The position numbers and the translations under genes were made by a program. From Marinimicrobium sp050113635 (lineage in GTDB: Bacteria; Pseudomonadota; Gammaproteobacteria; Pseudomonadales; Cellvibrionaceae), in NCBI RefSeq assembly GCF_050113635.1, contig NZ_JBNJLT010000004.1, forward strand, positions 1 through 64,000: a stretch of DNA of 64,000 nt. Reading direction: 5' to 3'. Below the pieces are notes generated by a model. The model did not search any database. It was not told where the DNA came from and saw nothing but the letters and a program-made list of their open reading frames with translations. Positions 54,938 to 63,392 of the stretch are shown in pieces (the stretch's first letter is position 1; every line of letters starts with the position of its first letter).

Positions 54938-56437
54938 CTATGCGTCGCGCTCCATGGCGCAATGTTTATCAATAAAATCCCGGTGTGACATTGGCTGCGC
55001 GGAAGCCTGCGCAATGACACGCCGCATTTTTTCCAGCTCCTGTTGTAGCTGTTCGGCGGGTATCTTGTCCGCACGAATGTCGTAATGAGCGGGTCGCTTT
55101 CCCATTCCCCAATAAACCGACAGCCAGCTATCCGGCTCAAATGCCTCGGGTTCGTGCTGGAGAATGTGCCCACGGTGTTCAAACAGGGCCATCTTGTGTG
55201 CCAATGAATCCGGTACGGGCATGGCCTGGCAATAACGCCAGAACTCGGTGTCGTCCCGTTCGGTCGCCTTATAATGAAGAACCAGAAAATCCCGGATGCG
55301 TTCGAACTCGTGGTGGTGCAGCCGGTTAACTTCATCGCGGTCGTGTTCGTTAAAGCCCGATTCGGGAAAGAACGACAGCAGCTTACTGATGCCGGTCTGG
55401 ATAAGGGAAATGCTGGTGCTTTCCAGCGGTTCCAGAAACCCAGAGGCAAGCCCCAGCGCAAAGCAGTTTTTTATCCAGATTTTTCGACGAGGCCCTGCGG
55501 TAAACCGAAAATGACGCGGTTCATTAAGCGGTGACGGTACGCGCTCCATCAAAGTTGAGCGAGCCTGTTCATCATGGCAGAAGGCCTGGCTGTAAACGTA
55601 TCCGTTGCCGGTGCGCGATTGCAGCGGGATACGCCATTGCCAGCCGCAGTCCAGCGCGGTACAGCGGGTATAGGGGGTGGGTTCGTCCATGCCCGCGGCC
55701 TGAACCGCTACGGCGCTGTCGCAAGGCAACCAACGACGCCAATCGTCGTGACCGGCCTTCAATGTTTGTTCAATCAGTAACCCTCGAAACCCGGAGCAAT
55801 CGATAAACAGTTGGCCTCCAACGCGTTGGCCGCTTTCCAGGCGCAACGCCTCGATATCGCCGGTATCCCGGTTCTGGACGACCTCGTCAACCTGGCCTTC
55901 TATGCGACGGACGCCGCGTTGTTCGGCGTACTGGCGCAGATAGTCGGCGTAGCGCGCCGCATCGAAGTGGTAGGCATAACCGTAGGCGGCCAGCGGCGTC
56001 GGCGGTTCGCTGTGGGGTTGGGCAAATCGGCCTTTCAACGCCAGTTGAGTGACGAAACTGAAGTCTTCCAGCGCACTATTTTGCAACCGGCTTAAATAGT
56101 GATGAAACGGTACGCCGTTGAGAGGTTGGCCGAAATCGGCAAAAGGATGAAAAAAGCGGGTGCCTTTACGGCGCCAATCAACAAAATCGATCCCGAGCTT
56201 AAAGGTCGCCCCGGTGGCGCGAATAAACGCCAATTCGTCGATACCGAGCGAGGCATTGAAGTTTCGGATGCTGGGGATGGTGGCTTCCCCCACTCCGACG
56301 GTCCCAATGCTTTCCGATTCCACCAGCGTAATGGTGGCGTCGCGTCCTTCAAAATAACGGGCCAGGCTGGCAGCGGCCATCCAGCCTGCCGTGCCACCAC
56401 CGAGTATGACCACCTCATTGATTGCTGCTGTGTGCAT
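54938..56437 (-). CDS. Flavin-dependent tryptophan-halogenase family protein
   Basis: 499 residues, no signal peptide. N-terminal FAD site VVILGGGTAGWMAAASLARYFE and GVGEATIPSIRNF. The catalytic lysine equivalent is Lys80 (ATFKLGIDFVDW). The halogenase WxWxIP motif appears as GWQWRIPL. CSGFRGLLIEQTL and SGFLEPLESTSISLIQ (Glu336/Glu339) match residues near the active site of PrnA/RebH. Key halogenase residues therefore look intact. Members like this sit beside TonB receptors in many sugar-degrading bacteria; most have no known substrate. It is divergent from the next receptor and shares its operator region. Confidence 0.9.
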   Translation of the reverse strand: MHTAAINEVVILGGGTAGWMAAASLARYFEGRDATITLVESESIGTVGVGEATIPSIRNFNASLGIDELAFIRATGATFKLGIDFVDWRRKGTRFFHPFADFGQPLNGVPFHHYLSRLQNSALEDFSFVTQLALKGRFAQPHSEPPTPLAAYGYAYHFDAARYADYLRQYAEQRGVRRIEGQVDEVVQNRDTGDIEALRLESGQRVGGQLFIDCSGFRGLLIEQTLKAGHDDWRRWLPCDSAVAVQAAGMDEPTPYTRCTALDCGWQWRIPLQSRTGNGYVYSQAFCHDEQARSTLMERVPSPLNEPRHFRFTAGPRRKIWIKNCFALGLASGFLEPLESTSISLIQTGISKLLSFFPESGFNEHDRDEVNRLHHHEFERIRDFLVLHYKATERDDTEFWRYCQAMPVPDSLAHKMALFEHRGHILQHEPEAFEPDSWLSVYWGMGKRPAHYDIRADKIPAEQLQQELEKMRRVIAQASAQPMSHRDFIDKHCAMERDA

Positions 56438-56500
56438 AACGCTCGTTCCGGCTGTCGCTTTGTGTTGTCGTCATTCTACCGGATTGAGTGCTATCTGGCA

Positions 56501-56532
56501 GAAAACGTTTTCAGGGATTGGAAAACGTTTTC
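56501..56532. promoter_or_regulatory. Tandem GAAAACGTTTTC operators
   Basis: Two identical perfect 12-bp palindromes at 56501-56512 and 56521-56532, 20 bases centre to centre (about two helical turns, same DNA face). They lie between the divergent halogenase and receptor genes and could control both. The CG-centred symmetry is typical of LacI-family repressors; one is encoded at 62092. Confidence 0.85.
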
Positions 56533-56640
56533 ACGTGCGTGACGCCCCCTTGCCCGTAGACGTGCGGGTGAAGGAGGCATAGCATCCGTTCGAGTCGGTA
56601 CAACCACAATAAGTTTATAAATCAATAATCGGAGAACCCC

Positions 56641-59583
56641 ATGAACACCAAGCGATGCTTCAAGAAAAACTTGCTGGTAAGCGCCATCGCTTCTTGCGCG
56701 GCAGTCGGTCTGAATACCCAGGCACAGGCACAAAATGAAGTAGATGCACTGGAAGAAATTGTAGTAACGGGCGTCAGAGGCGCTCTGGTTTCGGCGATGG
56801 ACACCAAACGCGATGCTTCCGGCATTGTGGATGTCATCAATGCGCAGGACATTGGTAAATTTCCGGATACCAACCTGGCGGAATCCCTACAGCGCATCCC
56901 GGGTGTGTCCATTGACCGTGAGGGTGGCGAAGGCAAGTTTGTCACCGTGCGCGGTTTTGGTCCCCGTTTTAACGTCACCACCCTGAATGGCCGTCAGCTG
57001 ACCTCAGAAAACATCAATCGCGATTTCGAATTCGACACACTAAGCTCGGAAATGATCAATGCCATCGTCGTGAACAAAAGTGGCTCTGCACTGACGGATT
57101 CAGGTGGCATCGGTTCTGTGATTGATCTTCAAACGCCACGCCCTTTTGACATCGGCAATAAAGTGGCCGGGACAGTGAAAGTCAACTACGAAAGCATCGC
57201 CGAAGAGGAAAGTCCGCAGGCGTCCGTGTTGTACAGTGGCACCTTTGCCGACGAGACGTTTGGTGTGTTGTTCGCCTACAATCATTTTGAGCGTGATTCG
57301 CGAGTCAACCGCGTCAATAACGTGAGCTGGGCAAGGGTAGAGGCCAACTCGGGGTCCAATTTGTATCCGGATGAATCAGAGCTTACCGCCAACGCCAACC
57401 CGGAAGGCCGCCTATACCTGCCTCAAAACCATTTCATACAGGTTCAGCGCGACCAGCGTACGCGGGACAATGCCAACCTGGTACTGCAGTTTGCACCCTC
57501 TGACGACATTACCATAACGGCGGATGCGCTTTACTCGGATTACGAGCTTCTGCGTGACCAGAATATGCTGGTGCACTGGTTTGGCAGCCGCCCGGACTGG
57601 CGGGATGTGGTCGCCGATGAGAATGGCACCGTGACGCACTTCATCGCCGATCGGAGAGAAGGGGAAGGGGTTGTACAGGCAACCGAGTTTAATGCAATTA
57701 AGGAAAACCGAAAATCCGACACATTAATGGCCGGATTGAACGTTGAGTGGGACGTGACCGATACGCTCACGTTGACAGCCGATGCATACCGTTCGGAATC
57801 GGAGTATGACGACCCTATGGGTTACGGTAACTCCCAGGTGACGATGGGTTATCGCAACCGTCTTACCTGGGATATGGTGGATGGCTTTATACCCGCGATT
57901 TCCGGGTTTGAGTCCGGCACGGGTACGACACCGTATCAGCCGGATGAGAACGGCGATCTGACGATACCCAACAGCGATTATCTGGACCCGGATAACCTGC
58001 GTCCCGGTTTCACCATTCGTAATGGTCGAGTTGTGAACGACACCATTGACCAGTTTAAGCTTGCCGGTGCATTCAATGCCCGCGAGTCGAGCGGTCTGGT
58101 GAAAGCCGACTTTGGCCTGTCGTATAAAAGTCGCACCAAGGCGCGTGAACAGTTTACAACGGGCCGGGGTTTGACCGAAGCCGAGGCGGAGACCGTTGCG
58201 GAAAACGAACCGCGCGCCTTTGTTGGACCCGGTGCCACGTTGAACTGTATGTTCTGTGGCGGGGAGTACTTTTGGACGGAGATTGCCCCACCGCAGGTTA
58301 CTGTCCTGGATGCGGGCTCCGATTTTCTTGATGGCGTGAGCGGAAGCGGCAATACGCAAACCCAGTGGCTTCGGTTTGACCACGACGAATTCCGCGAGAT
58401 ATACGAAGGCCACGTCGGTGTGCCGTTCACCACGCAGCCGGTACCTTCCGAGTCTTACGATATTGAGGAGGATATCCTCTCGCTCTATACCCAGTTGCAG
58501 TTTGAGGGAGAGATTGGCGGTTATCCCTATGGCCTGGTTACAGGATTGCGATACGAGCGAACGGACCTGGCGATCATGGGCAACCTGTCTTCTATTTTGC
58601 GTGTGGAAGCCGAAGGTGCGGAGGTGTTAAATGAAGTGCTGACGCCGGTGACGCCGACGAAACTGGAGTCTGACTACTCCATGTTCCTGCCCAACGTAAA
58701 CTTCCGAATCAACATTACTGACGATTTGCTGGCGCGGGCCGCCTACTCCAAAACCATCACCCGGCCATCCATGGAAGAACTGCGTCCCAATCTGGAGTTC
58801 CGGGACCTCAAGCAAAATGGGCCCTACCCGGTGACAGCCGGTAACCCGGACCTTAAACCACTCGAATCCGACAATATCGATCTGTCTTTAGAGTGGTACT
58901 ACGGCGAAGGCAGCTATGCATCAGTGGGCGTGTTCTACAAGCAGGTGGACAATTTTATTGTAAACGCCACCAGCAGTCAGACCTTTATCGGCGAGAACGG
59001 TCAGCCTATCACCGACCCGGCCACGGGTGATGTGACGCTGATTCCGCCCGGTGGTTCTCCCTCGGATATCGTCGACCCCAATGACGAAGTCATTGAGTTC
59101 TCGGTAACCCAGCCGTCCAACGTGGAGACCGCGGATGTCAACGGCTATGAATTGGCCGTACAGCATATGTTTGGTAACACTGGTTTTGGGGTTTTAGCGA
59201 ACGCGACCTTTGTGAATACCAATGCCGAATATGACCTCAACACATTCGACAATGGATTTGCATTGGTGGGGCTGAGTGACTCCTATAACTTGGTGGGCTT
59301 CTACGAAAATGAGCGCTTTGATGTTCGTCTTGCCTACAACTACCGGGATGGATTTCTGCAGTCCCTGGATCAGGGCGGGGTCGCGGAGCCTACCTTTGTG
59401 GACGACTACGGCCAGTTTGACTTGAGCGCCAGCTACAACCTGTCGGATAACGTGTCGCTGTTCTTTGAAGGCATCAACCTGACCGGGGAAGAAACCCGCT
59501 GGCACGGCCGCTTCTCCAACCACTTCCTGTTGGCGGAGGAAAGTGGTCCGCGCTATACATTGGGTGTGCGTGCCTCTTTCTAG
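56641..59583 (+). CDS. TonB-dependent receptor (probable alpha-glucoside uptake)
   Basis: 980 residues. Signal peptide to about residue 30 (AQAQA), TonB-box-like EEIVVTGVRGAL, plug with AQDIGKFPDTNLAESLQRIPGVSIDREGGEGKFVTVRGFGP, and a barrel ending YTLGVRASF. Preceded by tandem LacI-type operators and a GGAG site. The GH97 gene lies 147 bases downstream on the same strand, which points to alpha-linked glucose oligosaccharides; inference only. Confidence 0.93.
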   Translation: MNTKRCFKKNLLVSAIASCAAVGLNTQAQAQNEVDALEEIVVTGVRGALVSAMDTKRDASGIVDVINAQDIGKFPDTNLAESLQRIPGVSIDREGGEGKFVTVRGFGPRFNVTTLNGRQLTSENINRDFEFDTLSSEMINAIVVNKSGSALTDSGGIGSVIDLQTPRPFDIGNKVAGTVKVNYESIAEEESPQASVLYSGTFADETFGVLFAYNHFERDSRVNRVNNVSWARVEANSGSNLYPDESELTANANPEGRLYLPQNHFIQVQRDQRTRDNANLVLQFAPSDDITITADALYSDYELLRDQNMLVHWFGSRPDWRDVVADENGTVTHFIADRREGEGVVQATEFNAIKENRKSDTLMAGLNVEWDVTDTLTLTADAYRSESEYDDPMGYGNSQVTMGYRNRLTWDMVDGFIPAISGFESGTGTTPYQPDENGDLTIPNSDYLDPDNLRPGFTIRNGRVVNDTIDQFKLAGAFNARESSGLVKADFGLSYKSRTKAREQFTTGRGLTEAEAETVAENEPRAFVGPGATLNCMFCGGEYFWTEIAPPQVTVLDAGSDFLDGVSGSGNTQTQWLRFDHDEFREIYEGHVGVPFTTQPVPSESYDIEEDILSLYTQLQFEGEIGGYPYGLVTGLRYERTDLAIMGNLSSILRVEAEGAEVLNEVLTPVTPTKLESDYSMFLPNVNFRINITDDLLARAAYSKTITRPSMEELRPNLEFRDLKQNGPYPVTAGNPDLKPLESDNIDLSLEWYYGEGSYASVGVFYKQVDNFIVNATSSQTFIGENGQPITDPATGDVTLIPPGGSPSDIVDPNDEVIEFSVTQPSNVETADVNGYELAVQHMFGNTGFGVLANATFVNTNAEYDLNTFDNGFALVGLSDSYNLVGFYENERFDVRLAYNYRDGFLQSLDQGGVAEPTFVDDYGQFDLSASYNLSDNVSLFFEGINLTGEETRWHGRFSNHFLLAEESGPRYTLGVRASF

Positions 59584-59730
59584 CTTTAGAACCAGCGCCC
59601 GGCTCGGGTGAGTGATGGCCTGCTTTGATGGGCGCGATGTTTGTCATCGCAGGCGATCACTTGCTCTCAAAGGCTGGGGCTTTGCTTGTGTTTGCCACCT
59701 ATTCTTTTACTGTGAAAAACCCCTGCCATT

Positions 59731-61767
59731 ATGAAAAAACTCTGCCTGACCGGACTATTAATATTGTTGCTACCTACCCTCGCCTGCTCCACGGGCGGGA
59801 TTGAAGAGCCGCAATCCGTCACTGCTTCGTCGCCTTCGGGTGCACTGTCACTATCGCTGTTCTTCTCTGAAAATGGCGAACCTCGCTATCAGTTGAGCTA
59901 CCGGGATCACGACCTGGTTGCGCCTTCCGCTTTGGGCCTGGTTTTCAAAAACCAATCGGCGTTAAGGGATAATCTTGAAATACAAAAGGTGCAGCGTCGA
60001 ACAGTGGACGATACCTGGGAACAACCCTGGGGAGAGGAGCACTTTATACGGAATCATTTCAAGGAAGTATCCGTGACGCTGCGTGAACGCACGGACAAGC
60101 GCCGTACCTTCACGGTGGTTTTCCGGTTATTTGACGATGGTTTTGGGTTTCGTTACGAACTGCCGAAGTGGGCCGGCACGACATCGGTCGAGATTGTGGA
60201 CGAGCTCACTGAAATAGCGCTCACCGGCAATCACCAGGCGTGGTGGACGCCGGCCCAGGCTGGCAATCAATACGAGTACCTATATCAAAAGACGTCAGTG
60301 GATCAGGCACCCTTGGTGCACACGCCGCTGACTCTGGAAACAGAAGATGGCCTCTTTCTCAGTATTCACGAAGCGGCCTTGCGTGATTACAGCACCATGA
60401 ACCTGCAGCCGGTGGGCAATCACCGGCTTAAAGCGGAACTGGTTCCGCTCACACCTCATACATCGGTCAAGGCCAAAGTCGATTTGCCCTTCCATAGTCC
60501 CTGGCGAACAATGCTGGTGGAAGAGCGAGCCGGTGATTTAATGACAAATTATCTGACACTTAATTTGAACGAGCCCAATAGCCTCGGGGATGTGTCCTGG
60601 ATCAAACCCGGAAAGTTCGTGGGTATTTGGTGGGAACTGCATCTGGAGCACAGCACCTGGGCTTCTGGTCCAAAACACGGTGCGACTACCGAGAACACAA
60701 AAAAATACATTGATTTTGCGGCGCAAAATGGCTTTGACGGTGTTCTTGTGGAGGGCTGGAATATCGGTTGGGACAGTGAATGGTATAACCACGGCGGCGC
60801 GGCTTTCAGTTTTACCGAGCCCCACCCGGACTATGATGTGGAAACCGTGGTGCAGTACGCGAAAGAAAAAGGCGTCTACATCATTGGTCATCATGAAACC
60901 GGTGCAGCGGTCACCAATTACGAAAGCCAGCTGGAAGAGGCTTATCAATTCCTGGAAGATCATGGCATGAAAGCGGTTAAGACTGGCTATGTGGAAACTG
61001 GTGAGCGCCTGACCAACGGTTACTATCATCAAGGCCAGTATTTTGTGAATCATGCCGAGCGTGTGATTAAAACGGCGGCCCGACACCACGTCATGGTAGT
61101 GGCGCACGAAACGGTAAAAGATACCGGGGAGCGTCGCACCTATCCCAATATCGTTTCCCGTGAAGTAGCTCGTGGCCAGGAGTACGACGCCTGGGGTGAG
61201 AATGGTGGCAATCCTCCCAATCACACCACGATTTTTCCTTTCACCCGCATGCTGTCCGGGCCAATGGATTTTACACCGGGTGCCTTCGAGTTAACGCTCC
61301 CTACCCGACCAAAAAATCAGGTGAATACCACCTTGGCTAAACAGCTGGCGCTGTATGTGGTGATCTATTCACCTGTGCAGATGGTATCAGACCTTCCCGA
61401 GAACTATGAGAAACACCCGGATGCTTTTGCCTTTATCCAGCAGGTGCCTGTGGACTGGGAAACTACCCGCGTACTGTCCGGAGAGATCGGAGAGAGTGTT
61501 GCCATTGCAAGGCAGGAGCGAGGGGGTGATGACTGGTACATCGGCGCCATTACCAATGAACAGTCCCGGGATGTCACTTTGGTGCTGGACTTTCTGGAAG
61601 CAGACACACGCTATCGAGCGACCATTTATCGGGACGCTGATAGCGCGCATTACCGCGATAACCCGGGGGCTTATACCATTGAGACTCTACCGGCGAAAAA
61701 AGGCGACAAAATCAATCTGTCCCTGGCGGCGGGTGGCGGAGCCGCTATCCGTGTAGAGCGGCTTTAG
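59731..61767 (+). CDS. Glycoside hydrolase family 97 lipoprotein (alpha-glucosidase type)
   Basis: 678 residues. Lipobox LPTLAC, so likely a membrane-anchored periplasmic or surface enzyme. N-terminal beta-sandwich (about 30-290), central TIM barrel (about 290-590), C-terminal beta domain. Glu389 (GHHETGAAV), Glu460 (AHETVKDTGERRTYPN) and Glu484 (ARGQEYDAW) match the spacing of the three calcium/catalytic glutamates of SusB (439, 508, 532). It therefore belongs to the inverting alpha-glucosidase branch rather than the retaining alpha-galactosidase branch with an Asp nucleophile. Probably co-regulated with the upstream receptor. Confidence 0.92.
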   Translation: MKKLCLTGLLILLLPTLACSTGGIEEPQSVTASSPSGALSLSLFFSENGEPRYQLSYRDHDLVAPSALGLVFKNQSALRDNLEIQKVQRRTVDDTWEQPWGEEHFIRNHFKEVSVTLRERTDKRRTFTVVFRLFDDGFGFRYELPKWAGTTSVEIVDELTEIALTGNHQAWWTPAQAGNQYEYLYQKTSVDQAPLVHTPLTLETEDGLFLSIHEAALRDYSTMNLQPVGNHRLKAELVPLTPHTSVKAKVDLPFHSPWRTMLVEERAGDLMTNYLTLNLNEPNSLGDVSWIKPGKFVGIWWELHLEHSTWASGPKHGATTENTKKYIDFAAQNGFDGVLVEGWNIGWDSEWYNHGGAAFSFTEPHPDYDVETVVQYAKEKGVYIIGHHETGAAVTNYESQLEEAYQFLEDHGMKAVKTGYVETGERLTNGYYHQGQYFVNHAERVIKTAARHHVMVVAHETVKDTGERRTYPNIVSREVARGQEYDAWGENGGNPPNHTTIFPFTRMLSGPMDFTPGAFELTLPTRPKNQVNTTLAKQLALYVVIYSPVQMVSDLPENYEKHPDAFAFIQQVPVDWETTRVLSGEIGESVAIARQERGGDDWYIGAITNEQSRDVTLVLDFLEADTRYRATIYRDADSAHYRDNPGAYTIETLPAKKGDKINLSLAAGGGAAIRVERL

Positions 61768-61942
61768 TCACAGTTTTCTCTCCCTGATAAGGGGGTTGAA
61801 AAGGCGCTGACCGGGAGGATGGCGCTTTCATTCAAGTCAGGGATGACGGCACAGGCGGCGTATTGTTCGGCTGTGTACGGAGTCTCCTTTCATACTGACC
61901 ATGGAACAGGTTTGGCAGACTGGAGGCAGCTCATTGCCTCAA

Positions 61943-61985
61943 GGCGGGAAGGTAAGGGTGAAACACTCTCTTCCCGCCCCTTTTT
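61943..61985 (+). terminator. Strong rho-independent terminator
   Basis: GGCGGGAAG (61943-61951) pairs with CTTCCCGCC (61970-61978). The loop extends the stem (AGGGTG with CACTCT, one G-U pair) around an AAA turn. CCTTTTT follows. It lies about 175 bases after the GH97 stop. Confidence 0.9.
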
Positions 61986-62020
61986 ACTCGGCCCCGGGCC
62001 CCTGCGTTTACCTACCTGCC

Positions 62021-62042
62021 ACGATTCGCTATGATGAATCGT
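62021..62042. promoter_or_regulatory. Inverted repeat upstream of the LacI-family gene
   Basis: ACGATTC-N8-GAATCGT, 50 bases before the GTG start. It may be an autoregulatory site. It does not match the GAAAACGTTTTC operators exactly. Confidence 0.35.
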
Positions 62043-62091
62043 CTACCACGAACCGTAAGCCAACGACAACATCACAATAAGGAGTCAGGCT

Positions 62092-63096
62092 GTGACGTGC
62101 ATCCGGGAAATTGCGCTTGAAGCCAATGTCTCACCCGCCACCGTATCCCGGGTACTCCGCAATCCAGAACGGGTTTCCGAGGCCAAGCGGGAGAAGGTGC
62201 TGGCAGTCATTGCCCGTACCGGCTATACCCCGAACAGCCTGGGCGTCAGCTTGCGCACAGCCAAAACCAACCGGTTGGTGGCGATTATCCCCGATGCAAT
62301 CAGCGCGTTTAACTACCCGGTGATTCGCGCCATGGAAAGCATCGCGCTGGAGCATGGATATTCCCTCTTGCTGGGGGATACCCAGGAGATGGAAAGTCGC
62401 GAGCGATCCTTTGCGGCGATGGCGCGTTCAAGGCAAGCTGACGGTATCTTATTGTTTTGTCCGCGACTGCCGTTTGACGTAGACCCCTCAACCCCTTTAT
62501 CCGAGCAACTGCCACCGATGGTTAATGCCTGCGAGCTGGTTCCCATCAACGGATTGGCCCAGGTGGATATCGACAATGCGGCAGCGGCCGAGGAAGGCGT
62601 GGCGTACTTGATATCTCTCGGGCACCGACGCATTGGCGCGATCATTGGTAACCGAAGCTCTCCCAGTACCCAGGGGCGGCTGGAAGGTTATCGGCGTGCG
62701 TTGGAAAAGGCGGGTTTGTCCTACGATGAGGCTCTAGTGGAAAGCGGTGATTACGGGCTCGCCAAAGCGGAACAGGCGACTTTGAAATTGGCGACAATGA
62801 AACAGCGTCCCACAGCGGTTTTCGCGTTCAGCGACGAGATGGCGATGGGTTGTTTGGCGGGTCTTTTTAAACTGGGCATGAGCGTTCCCGGTGATATGTC
62901 GGTCATGGGGTTCGATAATATTTCGTACGCCAACTATTGCTGTCCGCCCCTGACGACCGTTGCTCAGCCCATGGCTGAAATCGGTCGTGCCTGTATGGAG
63001 TTACTACTGCCCCAGCTTAATGGCGAACCGATGCCGTCGGTCAAGCGAGTGCTTGAGCACAGACTGATTGTGCGGGAAAGCACCGGACCGATTTAG
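62092..63096 (+). CDS. LacI-family transcriptional regulator
   Basis: 334 residues. Starts with GTG 62092 after AAGGAG. N-terminal helix-turn-helix IREIALEANVSPATVSRVLRNPERVSEAKREKVLAVIARTGYTPN with hinge helix (SLGVSLRT). The periplasmic-binding-protein-like sugar domain includes LVAIIPDAISAFNYPVIRAMESIALEHGY and VFAFSDEMAMGCLAGLFKLGMSVPGDMSVMGFDNI. Likely represses the neighbouring GH97/receptor/halogenase genes through the tandem GAAAACGTTTTC sites until a sugar binds. Whether it also reads the GACAACGTTGTC sites is unknown. Confidence 0.93.
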   Translation: MTCIREIALEANVSPATVSRVLRNPERVSEAKREKVLAVIARTGYTPNSLGVSLRTAKTNRLVAIIPDAISAFNYPVIRAMESIALEHGYSLLLGDTQEMESRERSFAAMARSRQADGILLFCPRLPFDVDPSTPLSEQLPPMVNACELVPINGLAQVDIDNAAAAEEGVAYLISLGHRRIGAIIGNRSSPSTQGRLEGYRRALEKAGLSYDEALVESGDYGLAKAEQATLKLATMKQRPTAVFAFSDEMAMGCLAGLFKLGMSVPGDMSVMGFDNISYANYCCPPLTTVAQPMAEIGRACMELLLPQLNGEPMPSVKRVLEHRLIVRESTGPI

Positions 63097-63207
63097 ATAC
63101 CGCCTTGCCCACGTCAAGCGGCTGTCACGACCCCGCCTTTTTAGACGTCCTCTATTAATGGTTCTTTGGACCATTGTTATCGACACCAAACATTTTGGCT
63201 GGAATCT

Positions 63208-63238
63208 GATAACGATTTCATGGCCTGAGAACGATTTC
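63208..63238. promoter_or_regulatory. Tandem degenerate LacI-type operators before the last gene
   Basis: GATAACGATTTC (63208-63219) and GAGAACGATTTC (63227-63238), 19 bases apart start to start. Both fit GANAACGWTTTC, the pattern of the perfect pair at 56501-56532, and the tandem spacing is nearly the same. They suggest the last gene belongs to the same regulon. Confidence 0.6.
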
Positions 63239-63392
63239 AGGCGTCCAATCCCACTGAGCGTCATAGACGTGCTCGCTCACCTGTACTAGTTTTCCCAGCA
63301 TCGGAAAAAAGGACAAGGATAATAAACCTTCACCGATGCTTCCGGCACACAGCCAGCACTCGCCTCACAACGATAAAACGAGGTTGAATATT

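Larger units (their letters stand above)
61768..62091. other. Structured gap between GH97 and the LacI gene
   Basis: 324 bases with no convincing gene. From about 61800 it contains a GGCGC-type stem, a GAGGCA/TGCCTC hairpin (61923-61940), a strong terminator (61943-61985) and an ACGATTC/GAATCGT inverted repeat (62021-62042) just upstream of the LacI gene. The first hairpins may be a long 3' untranslated region or a small RNA. Confidence 0.6.

Noticed and set aside
61819..62034. 71-codon frame between GH97 and the LacI gene
   Set aside because: It runs through a strong terminator and has no recognisable protein features.
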